A stretch of DNA of 64,000 bases from Myxococcus hansupus. GTDB taxonomy: Bacteria; Myxococcota; Myxococcia; Myxococcales; Myxococcaceae. Location: the NCBI RefSeq assembly GCF_000280925.3, contig NZ_CP012109.1, positions 7,894,501 through 7,958,500 of the forward strand, in the 5' to 3' direction. A program made the translations under genes and the position numbers. The first letter of the stretch is position 1; each line of letters starts with the position of its first letter. The notes under the pieces are model-generated. The model was not told the DNA's origin and made no database searches. It was given only the letters and a program-made list of their open reading frames with translations. This document shows positions 41,947 to 50,670 of the stretch, piece after piece.

Positions 41947-43605
41947 CTACTGGATGTTCCACACCACGGTGCCGTTGCAGGCGCCGGTGGAGAAGCAGCC
42001 GGCGCGAATCTGCAGGGTGGTGGCCGAGGTCGAGGTGTACGTCAGGCTGGAGCCCCGGCCGCCGCACGCGTCGTCGTTGGCGGCCGCCTGCGTGGCGCCG
42101 CTGAAGAGCCGCAGGTAGGTGTCGCCCGTGAAGGACGCGCCCGTCAGGCCGCAGGTGGCCACGGTGAGGGTCTTCCCCGCGGCGATGGAGACGTTCTCGT
42201 TGACGGTGTTCTGCTGGGCGCTGTTGGTGTTGCTGACGTTGAAGTTGAAGCTGCCGGAGGTGGGGGCGGTGGTGCCGCCGGAGATGGTCCAGGCGACGGT
42301 GCCGCTGCAGCTCCCCGAGCTGTAGCAGCCCGCGTTGATGCTGTAGTTGCCCGTGGTGGGGGCGACGTAGGTGATGCTGGAGCCCCGGTCGCCGCAGGCG
42401 TCGTCGTTGGCGGACACTTGGGAACCCGCGGCGTTGCGCAGGCGCAGGTACGTGTCACCCGAGAAGGACGCGCCCGTCAGGCCGCAGGTCGCGATGGTGA
42501 GCGTCTGCCCCGCCGTCAGCGCGATGGTGCGGTTGGTCGTGTTCTGCTGGGCGCTGTTGGTGTTGCTCGCGGAGTAGGCGAACGAATCCGGCGGCGGAGG
42601 CGGCGGCGGGGGCGGCTCGGAGCCGTCGCACAGACGCGCGCTGGCGGCGACCCTGCAGTAGTGGTCCACGGCGGGACGCACGTAGGTGATGTCCTCGCCA
42701 CGGCACCCCGTCTCGGTGCACTGGTTCACGACGCGGCAGCTCCCCTGGTTGACGTAGTCCGTGTCACCCCGGACCAGGATGCCCGCCACGGTGAAGGTGT
42801 CGTTCTCGTAGACACCCGAGCCCGAGTTGCCGCCAAACGTGTCCGTGGTGGCGACGAAGTAGTCCAGCGTGCCGGAGCGGTTGGTGCGCACCTTGCCGCC
42901 GTCATCAATCTTGAACGGGATGCCGCTGCCGGAGCCAATCACCGTCACGCCGGTGTTCACCGGCAGGGCCGTGTTGCCCGGCCGGATGGGCGCGGGCACG
43001 AAGCGCGGCGTGGCGGCGCGGTCCAACCGGACGATGGCGTAGTCGAGGTTGCGGCCCCCCGCCGTGGTCAATCCGTGCGCGACGATGGACCGGCAGGAGA
43101 AGATGTCCGCCGTCGTCACCGTGTTCAGTGCCGTGGCCGACGTGCGGTAGAAGTTGAAGACGAAGCGCGTGTTCGAGCAGTCCGTCGCCGTCTCGATACA
43201 GTGCCCCGCGGTGAGCACCAGGTCGTCATCGATGAGCGTGCCCGAGCAGAAGGCTGGCGTCGGGTCGTTCAGGAAGCGCTGATTGGTGCAGAGGTTGTAG
43301 GCGCTCTGCAGCGTCCGCGCGCTGAAGGTGACGTTGTTGGGGTTGGAGCTGTTGATGGCGGATGGCGCCATCAGCGCCACGGTGGACTGCTCCGCGCGCT
43401 GGCGCAGCGTCGGGCGCGCCGTGTACGCGTAGACGTCCGTCCGGTTGTCGGTGCCGTAGATGACTTCCTGCTCCTGCGCTCCCAGCTCCGGGGACTTCTC
43501 GTCCAGGGAGTCCATCTCGGAAGCGGGGCCACAGGCCGCGACGGAGAGGGAACACAGCAACGCGCCGAAGAAGCTCCGGCGCAAGGGGGTACGGGTGATT
43601 CGCAT
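41947..43605 (-). CDS. Trypsin-like serine protease lipoprotein C, two PPC-like domains
   Basis: 552-aa lipoprotein (signal ...LLCSLSVAACGPASE) with an intact triad: LTAGHCIET, NLDYAIVRLD, FGGNSGSGVYEN. The catalytic domain is followed by a Cys-rich turn (VNQCTETGCRGEDITY), a poly-Pro linker and two tandem PPC-like beta-sandwiches. Each has NTNSAQQNT, ATCGLTGASF, GDTYLRL and a terminal GC-x4-G-x-C-x-GTVxW. PPC domains are usually removed on maturation or help with surface attachment and substrate binding. AGGAG precedes the ATG. It probably acts outside the cell on proteins of prey or matrix. Confidence 0.92.
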   Translation of the reverse strand: MRITRTPLRRSFFGALLCSLSVAACGPASEMDSLDEKSPELGAQEQEVIYGTDNRTDVYAYTARPTLRQRAEQSTVALMAPSAINSSNPNNVTFSARTLQSAYNLCTNQRFLNDPTPAFCSGTLIDDDLVLTAGHCIETATDCSNTRFVFNFYRTSATALNTVTTADIFSCRSIVAHGLTTAGGRNLDYAIVRLDRAATPRFVPAPIRPGNTALPVNTGVTVIGSGSGIPFKIDDGGKVRTNRSGTLDYFVATTDTFGGNSGSGVYENDTFTVAGILVRGDTDYVNQGSCRVVNQCTETGCRGEDITYVRPAVDHYCRVAASARLCDGSEPPPPPPPPPDSFAYSASNTNSAQQNTTNRTIALTAGQTLTIATCGLTGASFSGDTYLRLRNAAGSQVSANDDACGDRGSSITYVAPTTGNYSINAGCYSSGSCSGTVAWTISGGTTAPTSGSFNFNVSNTNSAQQNTVNENVSIAAGKTLTVATCGLTGASFTGDTYLRLFSGATQAAANDDACGGRGSSLTYTSTSATTLQIRAGCFSTGACNGTVVWNIQ

Positions 43606-43650
43606 GAGGCGACCACTCCTGATGAGGGCCCGCCGAAAAGGTCGGGCCGT

Positions 43651-43662
43651 ATCACTTTACGC
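43651..43662 (-). promoter_or_regulatory. Conserved upstream box of protease C
   Basis: Minus-strand GCGTAAAGTGAT, 46 bases before the ATG at 43605; the most AT-rich version of the family box. A TTGCAT lies 22 bases further upstream, too far for a standard -35. Confidence 0.4.
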
Positions 43663-43740
43663 CCGCCCCTGACGCCATTTCATGCAATTCCGTCACATTC
43701 TGAACAACGGCACAGCCCCTCAAGAAGTTATTATTTGATT

Positions 43741-45948
43741 TCACGGCCCATAAGCACCCTCGAGTATCGCGTCACTGCGTCCCCCCGAGGCCTTGGCGGC
43801 CTCGACATCCAGGCCCTCGCCATGTCCGCGCCCACGTCCCTCGAACACCAGGGACGCGCCGTTGAACGAGGCCGTGCGCGGACATGAAGGCAGCTTCAAG
43901 CCGGAGCGCAGCAAGTCACACGGCAGCGAGCGCGCGGACTCGAAGGTCGCGTCTCCGTCGGACTCCGTGCGCAGGAAGTTCACCCGCCCCGCCTCGAAGC
44001 GCAGCGACACCAGGCCCTGCCCCAGCAGCCTCTCCACCTCCGCGCGGGAGCGCTCCTGCCGCCAGGGCTCCTCTCCCCCCTGGGAGAACGTCAGCCATTG
44101 GCGCCACTTCAACGGCGCCATGCCCACGGCCTTCGACTCCTCGGCGCGCACGCGCACCGTGCCCCGGAAGGCCTGACAGTGCGTGGTGTCACAGACAGGT
44201 CGGTGAGGATGCCGGCTGTGTTGCTCGTTGTGAGCCACCACCCGCGCCAAGGCAATCCGGGCCTCGCCCGTCAGCGTCACGTCCTCCGCGGACACCACCC
44301 CCGCGGTGTATTGCAGACGCGTGGTGCGGAAGATGAAATCGGAGCCACGCCGCGCCTTCAACGCGCTGGGCGTGGTGGGCACCCCAGGCGGCGGGCGATA
44401 CGGCGGCGGCGCGGAGCTGATGAAGACCCCCGCGTAGTCGCGCCCCTCCTCCGGCCCCCCGGGAAAGCGCACCCGCCAGGGCGCACCCAGGCACACCGCC
44501 GCGCCTCGCCGCGTCAGTGACGCCAGCGGTGACCACGCCTCCGTGCCCGCACGAGGAACACCGTCCTCCAACGCGAAGCCCGCGCCAGCACAGCGCGCCT
44601 CCACGTCGCCTGGCGGCAGGAGCCCCAGCACCTGCACCCGCGCGGCGTCCAACCCCGCCTGCTTGCGCGCCCGCGCGAGCGCCCGTGGCACCTCGTCCGC
44701 GAACTGCCGAGGCATGACACCCGGGCGCATCACCACCACCACCAGGTCCGCATCCACGGCGGCAATCCAGCCGAACTGGGGCCGGCTCGCCGCGTCGCGC
44801 ACGGTGCCCGTCTTCGTGGCCACGCCCGCCAGCGCCTTGGACGCGGGCAGGTCCGACAGCGTGCCGCGCGCGGCGTTGTCCGCGAGCAAGGCGATGACGT
44901 CCGGCCGAGCCTCCGCCAGCAGCCGGTACGCCTGCGCCACGCCCCAGGGCGACACGGACACGGTGGAGCGCAGGCCAATCGTGTCCGCCATGTCCTCCGG
45001 CATCCGCGTCAGCCCGAGCGCCCCCAGCACCGGCCCCCAGACACCAAAGGCCTTGGGCGCCGAGCCCTGAGCCTCCCAGTCCAGGAAGTAGCCGTTGCAC
45101 GAGCGCAGCATGGCGACACGCGCGTCCACCTGCGCCGGCAGGCCCGCGCCGCAGGCCCACTCCTGCACGCCCGCGCGCGGAGGAAGCACCGGGTGCCGCG
45201 CGCCCGCCGCGTACACGAAGGGCTTGAGCACCGAGCCGTAAGGCAGCGCGCGCTGCACGTCACCTTCCGACCACAGCACCTCGCCGGAATGGCGGCTCAG
45301 CACCACCGTGGCGGGCGTGGCCGCGCGGACGCCGACACCGGCCAGTTCGTCGATGGACAACGGCGACGCCCACCGCGCGCCGTCCTGGCACTGCCGCAGC
45401 CGGCGAGACAGCGCGGCGGGGAAGCCCGAAGCGGACTCGCTCAACACCCGCGCCAGCGCGCGCCGGGCCCGGGGCGTATCCACGTCCGGGGAGCGGGCCA
45501 GGTCCGACGCCGCGCGCGAGAGCGAGAGGTAGGGCCCCTCCTTCCACGCGGGCAGCTCGCCGCTCACCGCCACGGCGAAGGCTTCGTGGAAGAGCCGGTC
45601 CTCGCTGGACTGGGGACAGGCCCACCACAGGAACTGGTGCGCCAGCTCGTGCCGGAGCGCCAGGCGCAGCCGCTCATCCAACACGCCCGGCGTGTTCTGC
45701 CGCAGCTCCACCCACCCGGGCCGCCCCTGGCCATTGCGCTGGGGAGAGAGGGCGGCGCCCTTCTGGAGGGTGATGGAGGCCGGCGCCTTCGACGGCGCCC
45801 CACCCGCCGCCTCGACGTAGCGGGACGCCAGGGCCGTCCAGGCGGCCTGCGCCTCGCGGCGAAGGTCCGCCTCGGGAGTGACGTCGCCCCGGGTGACGAA
45901 GGTGGGGGTGGCCGCGAGCAGCACGGCCACCGTGACGGCCAACCCCAT
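43741..45948 (-). CDS. HExxH / penicillin-binding transpeptidase / SpoIID-like fusion protein
   Basis: 735-aa exported protein combining three parts. Residues 85-135 hold HELAH (100-104) followed by FHEAFAVAVSG, a zinc-peptidase-like (MA) pattern. Residues 210-400 look like a transpeptidase: SVLK (Ser239, Lys242), SCN (283-285), KTG (379-381). Residues 540-735 resemble SpoIID/LytB: YTAGVVSAED with a Glu at the position of the SpoIID catalytic Glu, CDTTHCQAFRG, then RGRGHGEGLDVEAAKASGG. It starts three bases after the macroglobulin stop, where E. coli has yfaQ and other bacteria have pbpC. A role in peptidoglycan repair or sensing alongside the macroglobulin is inferred from family and position. 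Confidence 0.82.
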   Translation of the reverse strand: MGLAVTVAVLLAATPTFVTRGDVTPEADLRREAQAAWTALASRYVEAAGGAPSKAPASITLQKGAALSPQRNGQGRPGWVELRQNTPGVLDERLRLALRHELAHQFLWWACPQSSEDRLFHEAFAVAVSGELPAWKEGPYLSLSRAASDLARSPDVDTPRARRALARVLSESASGFPAALSRRLRQCQDGARWASPLSIDELAGVGVRAATPATVVLSRHSGEVLWSEGDVQRALPYGSVLKPFVYAAGARHPVLPPRAGVQEWACGAGLPAQVDARVAMLRSCNGYFLDWEAQGSAPKAFGVWGPVLGALGLTRMPEDMADTIGLRSTVSVSPWGVAQAYRLLAEARPDVIALLADNAARGTLSDLPASKALAGVATKTGTVRDAASRPQFGWIAAVDADLVVVVMRPGVMPRQFADEVPRALARARKQAGLDAARVQVLGLLPPGDVEARCAGAGFALEDGVPRAGTEAWSPLASLTRRGAAVCLGAPWRVRFPGGPEEGRDYAGVFISSAPPPYRPPPGVPTTPSALKARRGSDFIFRTTRLQYTAGVVSAEDVTLTGEARIALARVVAHNEQHSRHPHRPVCDTTHCQAFRGTVRVRAEESKAVGMAPLKWRQWLTFSQGGEEPWRQERSRAEVERLLGQGLVSLRFEAGRVNFLRTESDGDATFESARSLPCDLLRSGLKLPSCPRTASFNGASLVFEGRGRGHGEGLDVEAAKASGGRSDAILEGAYGP

Positions 45949-45951
45949 GGA

Positions 45952-48900
45952 CTACAGGTCGCCCAGGCGCTTCTTCGAGGGCACCACCTTCAGCACGTCC
46001 GCGCCCGTGCGGCCGTGGATGCTGGCGGCGTACATGTCCTCGATGTGCGCGGGCGGCGCGGAGAAGGTGCCGGCGAACTGCGCGCGCAGCACGTAGCCCA
46101 CGGTGCGCGGGCTGTCGCTCCACCAGGCCGGCTCCTCGAAGAAGAAGGTCGCCCGCTCCGGGTTGAGCACGCGGCGCTTGAGCGCCTCGGGCACCAGGGG
46201 CAGCGCGTGCGGCGGACCGCGGAACGCCTTGTCCTCCTGGAGCGGCACGAAGCCCGCGGGCACCGCGTCCTCCACCACGTAGTAGGCCGAGCGCACGCGG
46301 TTGTCGCCGCGCGCGTCCATGGTCAGCTCCACGTAGACCTCCTCGCCCTGGGCCACGGTGTCACCGGCGCCCAGCAGCACCTTCCCGCCCTCGCGCAGCG
46401 CGTAGTAGGCGCGCTGCAGGGACATGCCCTCCGCCTTCGCCTTCACCGCGGGCAGCGGGGTGAGCGTGGTGGCGCGCAGCGTGGCCACGCCGTCGAAGCC
46501 GCCCACGTCCACGGTGCGCGTGCCCGGCTCCAGCACCGCCACCAGGCCCAGGCCGCGCGGCGAGAACTTCACCGGCGACTTCACGCCCTTCACCTCGGGC
46601 GCCTTCATGCCCTGCATCGCCTTCGCGTCGCGCTCCAGCAGCCACAGCGAGTGCAGCAGCGCGGTGCTCCGGTCGAAGGTGGACAGGTCCGGCTCGGACA
46701 GCAGCTCCAGGATGCGGCGCCGGGCGCGGGTGATGTCCAGCGTGCCGAACGAGGCCGCGTGCGCGGCGATGGCCGTCATGCCCACGCGCCGCAGCGGGAA
46801 GCGGAAGAAGGCCTCCGACTGCTCCAGCGGCTGGTTGGGGTTGTGCGAGGCCAGCGTCGCGTAGCCCTGCGCGCTGCGCGACACCAGGGTGTTGATTTGC
46901 GACTGGAGCGCCGGCTCCTTCATGATGCCCGCCTTCTCCGCGGCCAGCACCGCCAGGGCCAGCGGGTACAGGTCCCCGCCCTCGGCGCCCTGCACCAGCG
47001 CCCGCACACGCGCGGCCTGCTTCGAGCCCTCCAGTCGCGCCAGCACGTACGCGCGCGTGGCGTCGTACTCGGGCGGCAGGCCCTCCTGCGCCTCCAGCCA
47101 GCGCGCGCTCTCCACCAGGCGCGGGTCCGCGCGGTCCACCAGCCCGGCCTCGGCCGCGTAGGCCAGGCCGTCCAGCGCGATGAGCGTCAGCGGCAGGCTG
47201 GGCGTGCTGTAGCCGCCGAACCAGGTGAAGCCGCCGCCCTTCACGGACAGGTCGAGGATGCGCGCGGTGCCCTGCACGGAGCGGCTGCGCGCCTCCGCCA
47301 GCAGCGCCTGCGTGTCCGTGTCCAGCTTCGCCAGCGCGCCGGCCTGCTGGAGCACCTGGTACACCGCCACGTTGGGCACGGTGGTGGACACGAGCTGCTC
47401 CAGGCAGCCGTACGGATACGTGAGCAGCTCGCGCACGTTGGAGAGCGCCGCGTCCACGATGGACGGCTGGAGCACCAGCTCCACCCGCGACAGCGTGGCC
47501 TCTTGCGGCGCGGGCACCTCCAGCGCGCCGCCGCCCCAGGCGCTCACCTTCACCACGTCCTCCACCGCGGAGGGGGACACGTCGAAGCGCTTGAGGTCCT
47601 TCAGCGGGTCCTTGCCACCCGCCACATTCACCATGAGCTGCGCGGCGCCCGTGGACGCGGCCTTCAACGTCAGCGGCACCACCTGCTCGCCGCCCTTGGC
47701 CAGCTCCACCTTGTGCTCCAGTTGCTCCGCCTTCAGCGCGCCCAGCGACGCCAGCTTCACGTCCAGCAACTGGCTGCCCGGCGACTTCTCGCCCGCGGAC
47801 AGGCGCACGGAGGCGAGCGCCTCGTCCCCCTCGCGAAGGAACTGCGGCAGCGCGGCGTAGAGGTTGAGGCCCCCGCGCGTGGCGAACTCCGAGGTGCCTT
47901 CACCGAAGCGGCCGGACGTGTCCGCCGCCACCGCCGTCACCACCCACAGCGTCTGGTTGGAGGGCAGCTTGAAGCGCACCGTGGCGCGCCCGTCCCGGTC
48001 CGTCACCACCGCCGGGTCCCAGTGCGCGGTGTCGCGCTCCAGGTCCTTCGTCTGGCGGCTGGGCGGCTTGATGGAGGCGAAGGCGTGGTCCGGCAGGCCC
48101 GACATCTTCCGCGCCAGGGCCTCGCCGTAGCCGTAGCCCTGGAACTCCGAGGAGAAGAAGTTGGACACGTTGTTGCGCGCCGGCGGGTAGAAGAAGTCCA
48201 GCACCTTGGGGCGGAACTCGCTCTGGATGGCGTAGACGGCCTTGTCCACCACGCCCACGGACAACTGCGCCACCACGCCGCGGCCCTCGTGGTCCACCAC
48301 GCGCACGTCGATGCTCTGCTCGGTGAGCGGCGTGGCCTCCACGCGGCGGGGCTGCAGCTCCACCGTGAGGGTGCGCTCGCGCGGAATCACGCGGAAGGCC
48401 ACCGTGCGCTCCTCCCAGCGGCCCGTGGCCGTGGGGTACGCAATGGACGCGTAGACGGCACTGCCGAAGCGCTTCTCCACGTTGAAGCTGTGCACCAGCG
48501 TGCGGCCCTTCAGCGCCACCACCTGCGTGTCGTAGAGCGAGGCGCCCGCCAGCGTCACCCACACCGGGCCCGCGTCACGGCCACCCTCGCCCCAACCGTC
48601 CGGCATCAGCGCCACCAGCTTCGCGGTGTCCCCGGGCGCCAGCGTCCCGGACAGCGAGGCCAGCGTCAGGTTGGGCACCCGCGCCACCGGCTCGTCCGCG
48701 CCGCCGATGACGAGCAGCGACTCCTCGCCCTGCCACGTCTCGCCGTTCTTGTCCTTCACCACCACGCGCGCCAGCACCGTGCCCACCTCCGAGGTGGGGA
48801 CCTTCTCGCGGTGCGTGCCGTCCGCCGCCGTGGAGAACGAGCGCTTGCCCAGGCTCTTCTCCGCGCCGTCCGCCTTGCGCAGCACGAAGTCCACCTCGCC

Positions 48901-50670
48901 CTGCGTCACGCCGTAGGGCTTGCCCGACAGCGTGGTGGCGCGCACCGCCAGCGTCGCCTCGCCCGCCTTGGCCACCACCGCGTCGGAGTAGCGCGCCAGG
49001 CCCAGCACCTCCACCTTCGACAGGAAGAAGGCGGCGGTGGCGTTGGCGAAGGTCTCCTGGTCATCCCGCGCGCGGATGGTGAGCGAGTAGCGGTACGGCA
49101 GCATGTCCTCACCCGCCGCCAGCGCGGGCACGGCCACCTCGATTTCGGCCTCGCCGTCGGCGTTGAAGCCGCTGGCGCTGGACCAGGGGTCCTCATACGC
49201 GCTGCGCGACTCCACGGAGGAGAACAGGCGCTCGGGCACGCTCAGCTTGCCCTCCGTGCTGGAGGCGCTGCCGTACGTCACGTCACTGCCCTGCCCGCCC
49301 TTGCCGGCGTCATCCACCCAGGCGGGGGCGTCCAGCAGGCTGCGGTAGAGGAACACCTCGTACTTCGCGCCGTCCGGCGTCCCACCGGCGTAGCGGCGGG
49401 CGCGCACCTTCGCGCGCAGCGTCTGCCCGGGCACCACCGTCTCCGAGCCGGGCTCCACCTCCAGGTAGAACGTCGGCTTCACGTAGTCCTGCACGCGGGC
49501 CTCGCCCTGGTGCGGGTGCTCGTCCACTTGCGCCTCCACGCGCAGCACGCCGGTGCCCAGGTCCTCCGGCACCTTCAAGGTGCCGTGGAAGGCGCCGAAC
49601 TCGTCCACCGCGGCGCGCGTCGTCAACGCGCGGCCTTCCTGCGAGATGAGCTTCACCTCCACCTGGCGCTTCTTCGGCGTGAAGAGGCGCGCCAGGTAGG
49701 TGTCCGGCTGGCGCACCACGCCGCGGAACTTCACCTCGTGGCCCGGCTTGTAGATGGGCCGGTCGCTGTAGATGAACACGTCCGGCGCCACCGCCAGCGC
49801 GGAGTAGAAGTCCGTGTCGACGATGGCGGTGTCCCCGCCCACCGACGCGGTGGCCATGATGCGCGGCTCCGACACCGCCAGCGTCACCTCGCCCTTCTCG
49901 TTCGTCTTCCCGGTGGGGCCCTTGCCCTTGGGCAGGTACACCTGCACCTCGGCGCCCGCGCGCGGCTTCTGGTCGCGGCCCGCCACGCGCACCAGCACCT
50001 GGCCATCCGTCTGCTTGAGCTGCACCGTCAAGTCACTGACGACCAGCACCACCTGCCCCTCCACCCGGCCCTGCACCAACTGGAGCACGTAGGTGCCCGC
50101 GGGCAGCGGCGCCAGGGTGACGCGGCGCTCCTGGAAGCCGCTGGAGCTGCTCGCGTAGAAGCCGGGGACGTTGAACTCGCGCTCGGCGCCGCCGAGGTCC
50201 AGGTTCAGCCACTGGCTGCGCGTCACCTTGAAGCCGGGCGGGATGCCCACCAGCCGCTCGGGGCCCTCGGCCACCTTGGACAAGGGCTCACCCGCGCCCG
50301 GCGTCTCTGGCGGACGGGGCAACACGTCGCCCACCACGTCACGGAAGTGAGGGTTGAGCGTTTCGAGCAGGAACATGCCCGGCGTGCGCACCGCGTTGAG
50401 GCCGCGGCTGAGCGCGCGGCCCGGGTTCTTCAACGTCGGCGGCGTCTCGTACGCGCGCCGCAGGTCCCCCTGGGCGCGGATGAAGGCGTCCAGGTTCTCG
50501 GGCTGGAGGACGCGGAGCTCGACGGGCCCCTTGTCCTCGAAGGCGACGTCCACCGCCACCGGCTCCTGGCTGCCATAGGAGCGCGGCACGGTGATGTAGA
50601 GCGGCTTGGCCAGGGCCATGCCGGACAGCAGGAGCGCGGACAGAGCCGCCATGCGGATGACGCACTTCAT
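45952..50670 (-). CDS. Bacterial alpha-2-macroglobulin with CLEQ thioester
   Basis: 1572-aa periplasmic protease trap. It has a signal peptide (MAALSALLLSGMALA) without a clear lipobox, N-terminal MG-type beta-sandwiches, the conserved FVYSDRPIYKPGHEVKFRG segment, and a central WDPAVVTDRDGRATVRFKLPS region. The thioester YPYGCLEQ (Cys1089) precedes a long alpha-toroid with WFGGY and AYVLARLEGS repeats, ending in a receptor-type domain. An intact CLEQ implies covalent capture of attacking proteases. ATG 50670 overlaps the upstream gene's stop by four bases. Gene order matches E. coli yfaPTSQ and Pseudomonas magA-F, whose macroglobulins are reported to lack the thioester, so this copy differs. 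Confidence 0.92.
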   Translation of the reverse strand: MKCVIRMAALSALLLSGMALAKPLYITVPRSYGSQEPVAVDVAFEDKGPVELRVLQPENLDAFIRAQGDLRRAYETPPTLKNPGRALSRGLNAVRTPGMFLLETLNPHFRDVVGDVLPRPPETPGAGEPLSKVAEGPERLVGIPPGFKVTRSQWLNLDLGGAEREFNVPGFYASSSSGFQERRVTLAPLPAGTYVLQLVQGRVEGQVVLVVSDLTVQLKQTDGQVLVRVAGRDQKPRAGAEVQVYLPKGKGPTGKTNEKGEVTLAVSEPRIMATASVGGDTAIVDTDFYSALAVAPDVFIYSDRPIYKPGHEVKFRGVVRQPDTYLARLFTPKKRQVEVKLISQEGRALTTRAAVDEFGAFHGTLKVPEDLGTGVLRVEAQVDEHPHQGEARVQDYVKPTFYLEVEPGSETVVPGQTLRAKVRARRYAGGTPDGAKYEVFLYRSLLDAPAWVDDAGKGGQGSDVTYGSASSTEGKLSVPERLFSSVESRSAYEDPWSSASGFNADGEAEIEVAVPALAAGEDMLPYRYSLTIRARDDQETFANATAAFFLSKVEVLGLARYSDAVVAKAGEATLAVRATTLSGKPYGVTQGEVDFVLRKADGAEKSLGKRSFSTAADGTHREKVPTSEVGTVLARVVVKDKNGETWQGEESLLVIGGADEPVARVPNLTLASLSGTLAPGDTAKLVALMPDGWGEGGRDAGPVWVTLAGASLYDTQVVALKGRTLVHSFNVEKRFGSAVYASIAYPTATGRWEERTVAFRVIPRERTLTVELQPRRVEATPLTEQSIDVRVVDHEGRGVVAQLSVGVVDKAVYAIQSEFRPKVLDFFYPPARNNVSNFFSSEFQGYGYGEALARKMSGLPDHAFASIKPPSRQTKDLERDTAHWDPAVVTDRDGRATVRFKLPSNQTLWVVTAVAADTSGRFGEGTSEFATRGGLNLYAALPQFLREGDEALASVRLSAGEKSPGSQLLDVKLASLGALKAEQLEHKVELAKGGEQVVPLTLKAASTGAAQLMVNVAGGKDPLKDLKRFDVSPSAVEDVVKVSAWGGGALEVPAPQEATLSRVELVLQPSIVDAALSNVRELLTYPYGCLEQLVSTTVPNVAVYQVLQQAGALAKLDTDTQALLAEARSRSVQGTARILDLSVKGGGFTWFGGYSTPSLPLTLIALDGLAYAAEAGLVDRADPRLVESARWLEAQEGLPPEYDATRAYVLARLEGSKQAARVRALVQGAEGGDLYPLALAVLAAEKAGIMKEPALQSQINTLVSRSAQGYATLASHNPNQPLEQSEAFFRFPLRRVGMTAIAAHAASFGTLDITRARRRILELLSEPDLSTFDRSTALLHSLWLLERDAKAMQGMKAPEVKGVKSPVKFSPRGLGLVAVLEPGTRTVDVGGFDGVATLRATTLTPLPAVKAKAEGMSLQRAYYALREGGKVLLGAGDTVAQGEEVYVELTMDARGDNRVRSAYYVVEDAVPAGFVPLQEDKAFRGPPHALPLVPEALKRRVLNPERATFFFEEPAWWSDSPRTVGYVLRAQFAGTFSAPPAHIEDMYAASIHGRTGADVLKVVPSKKRLGDL

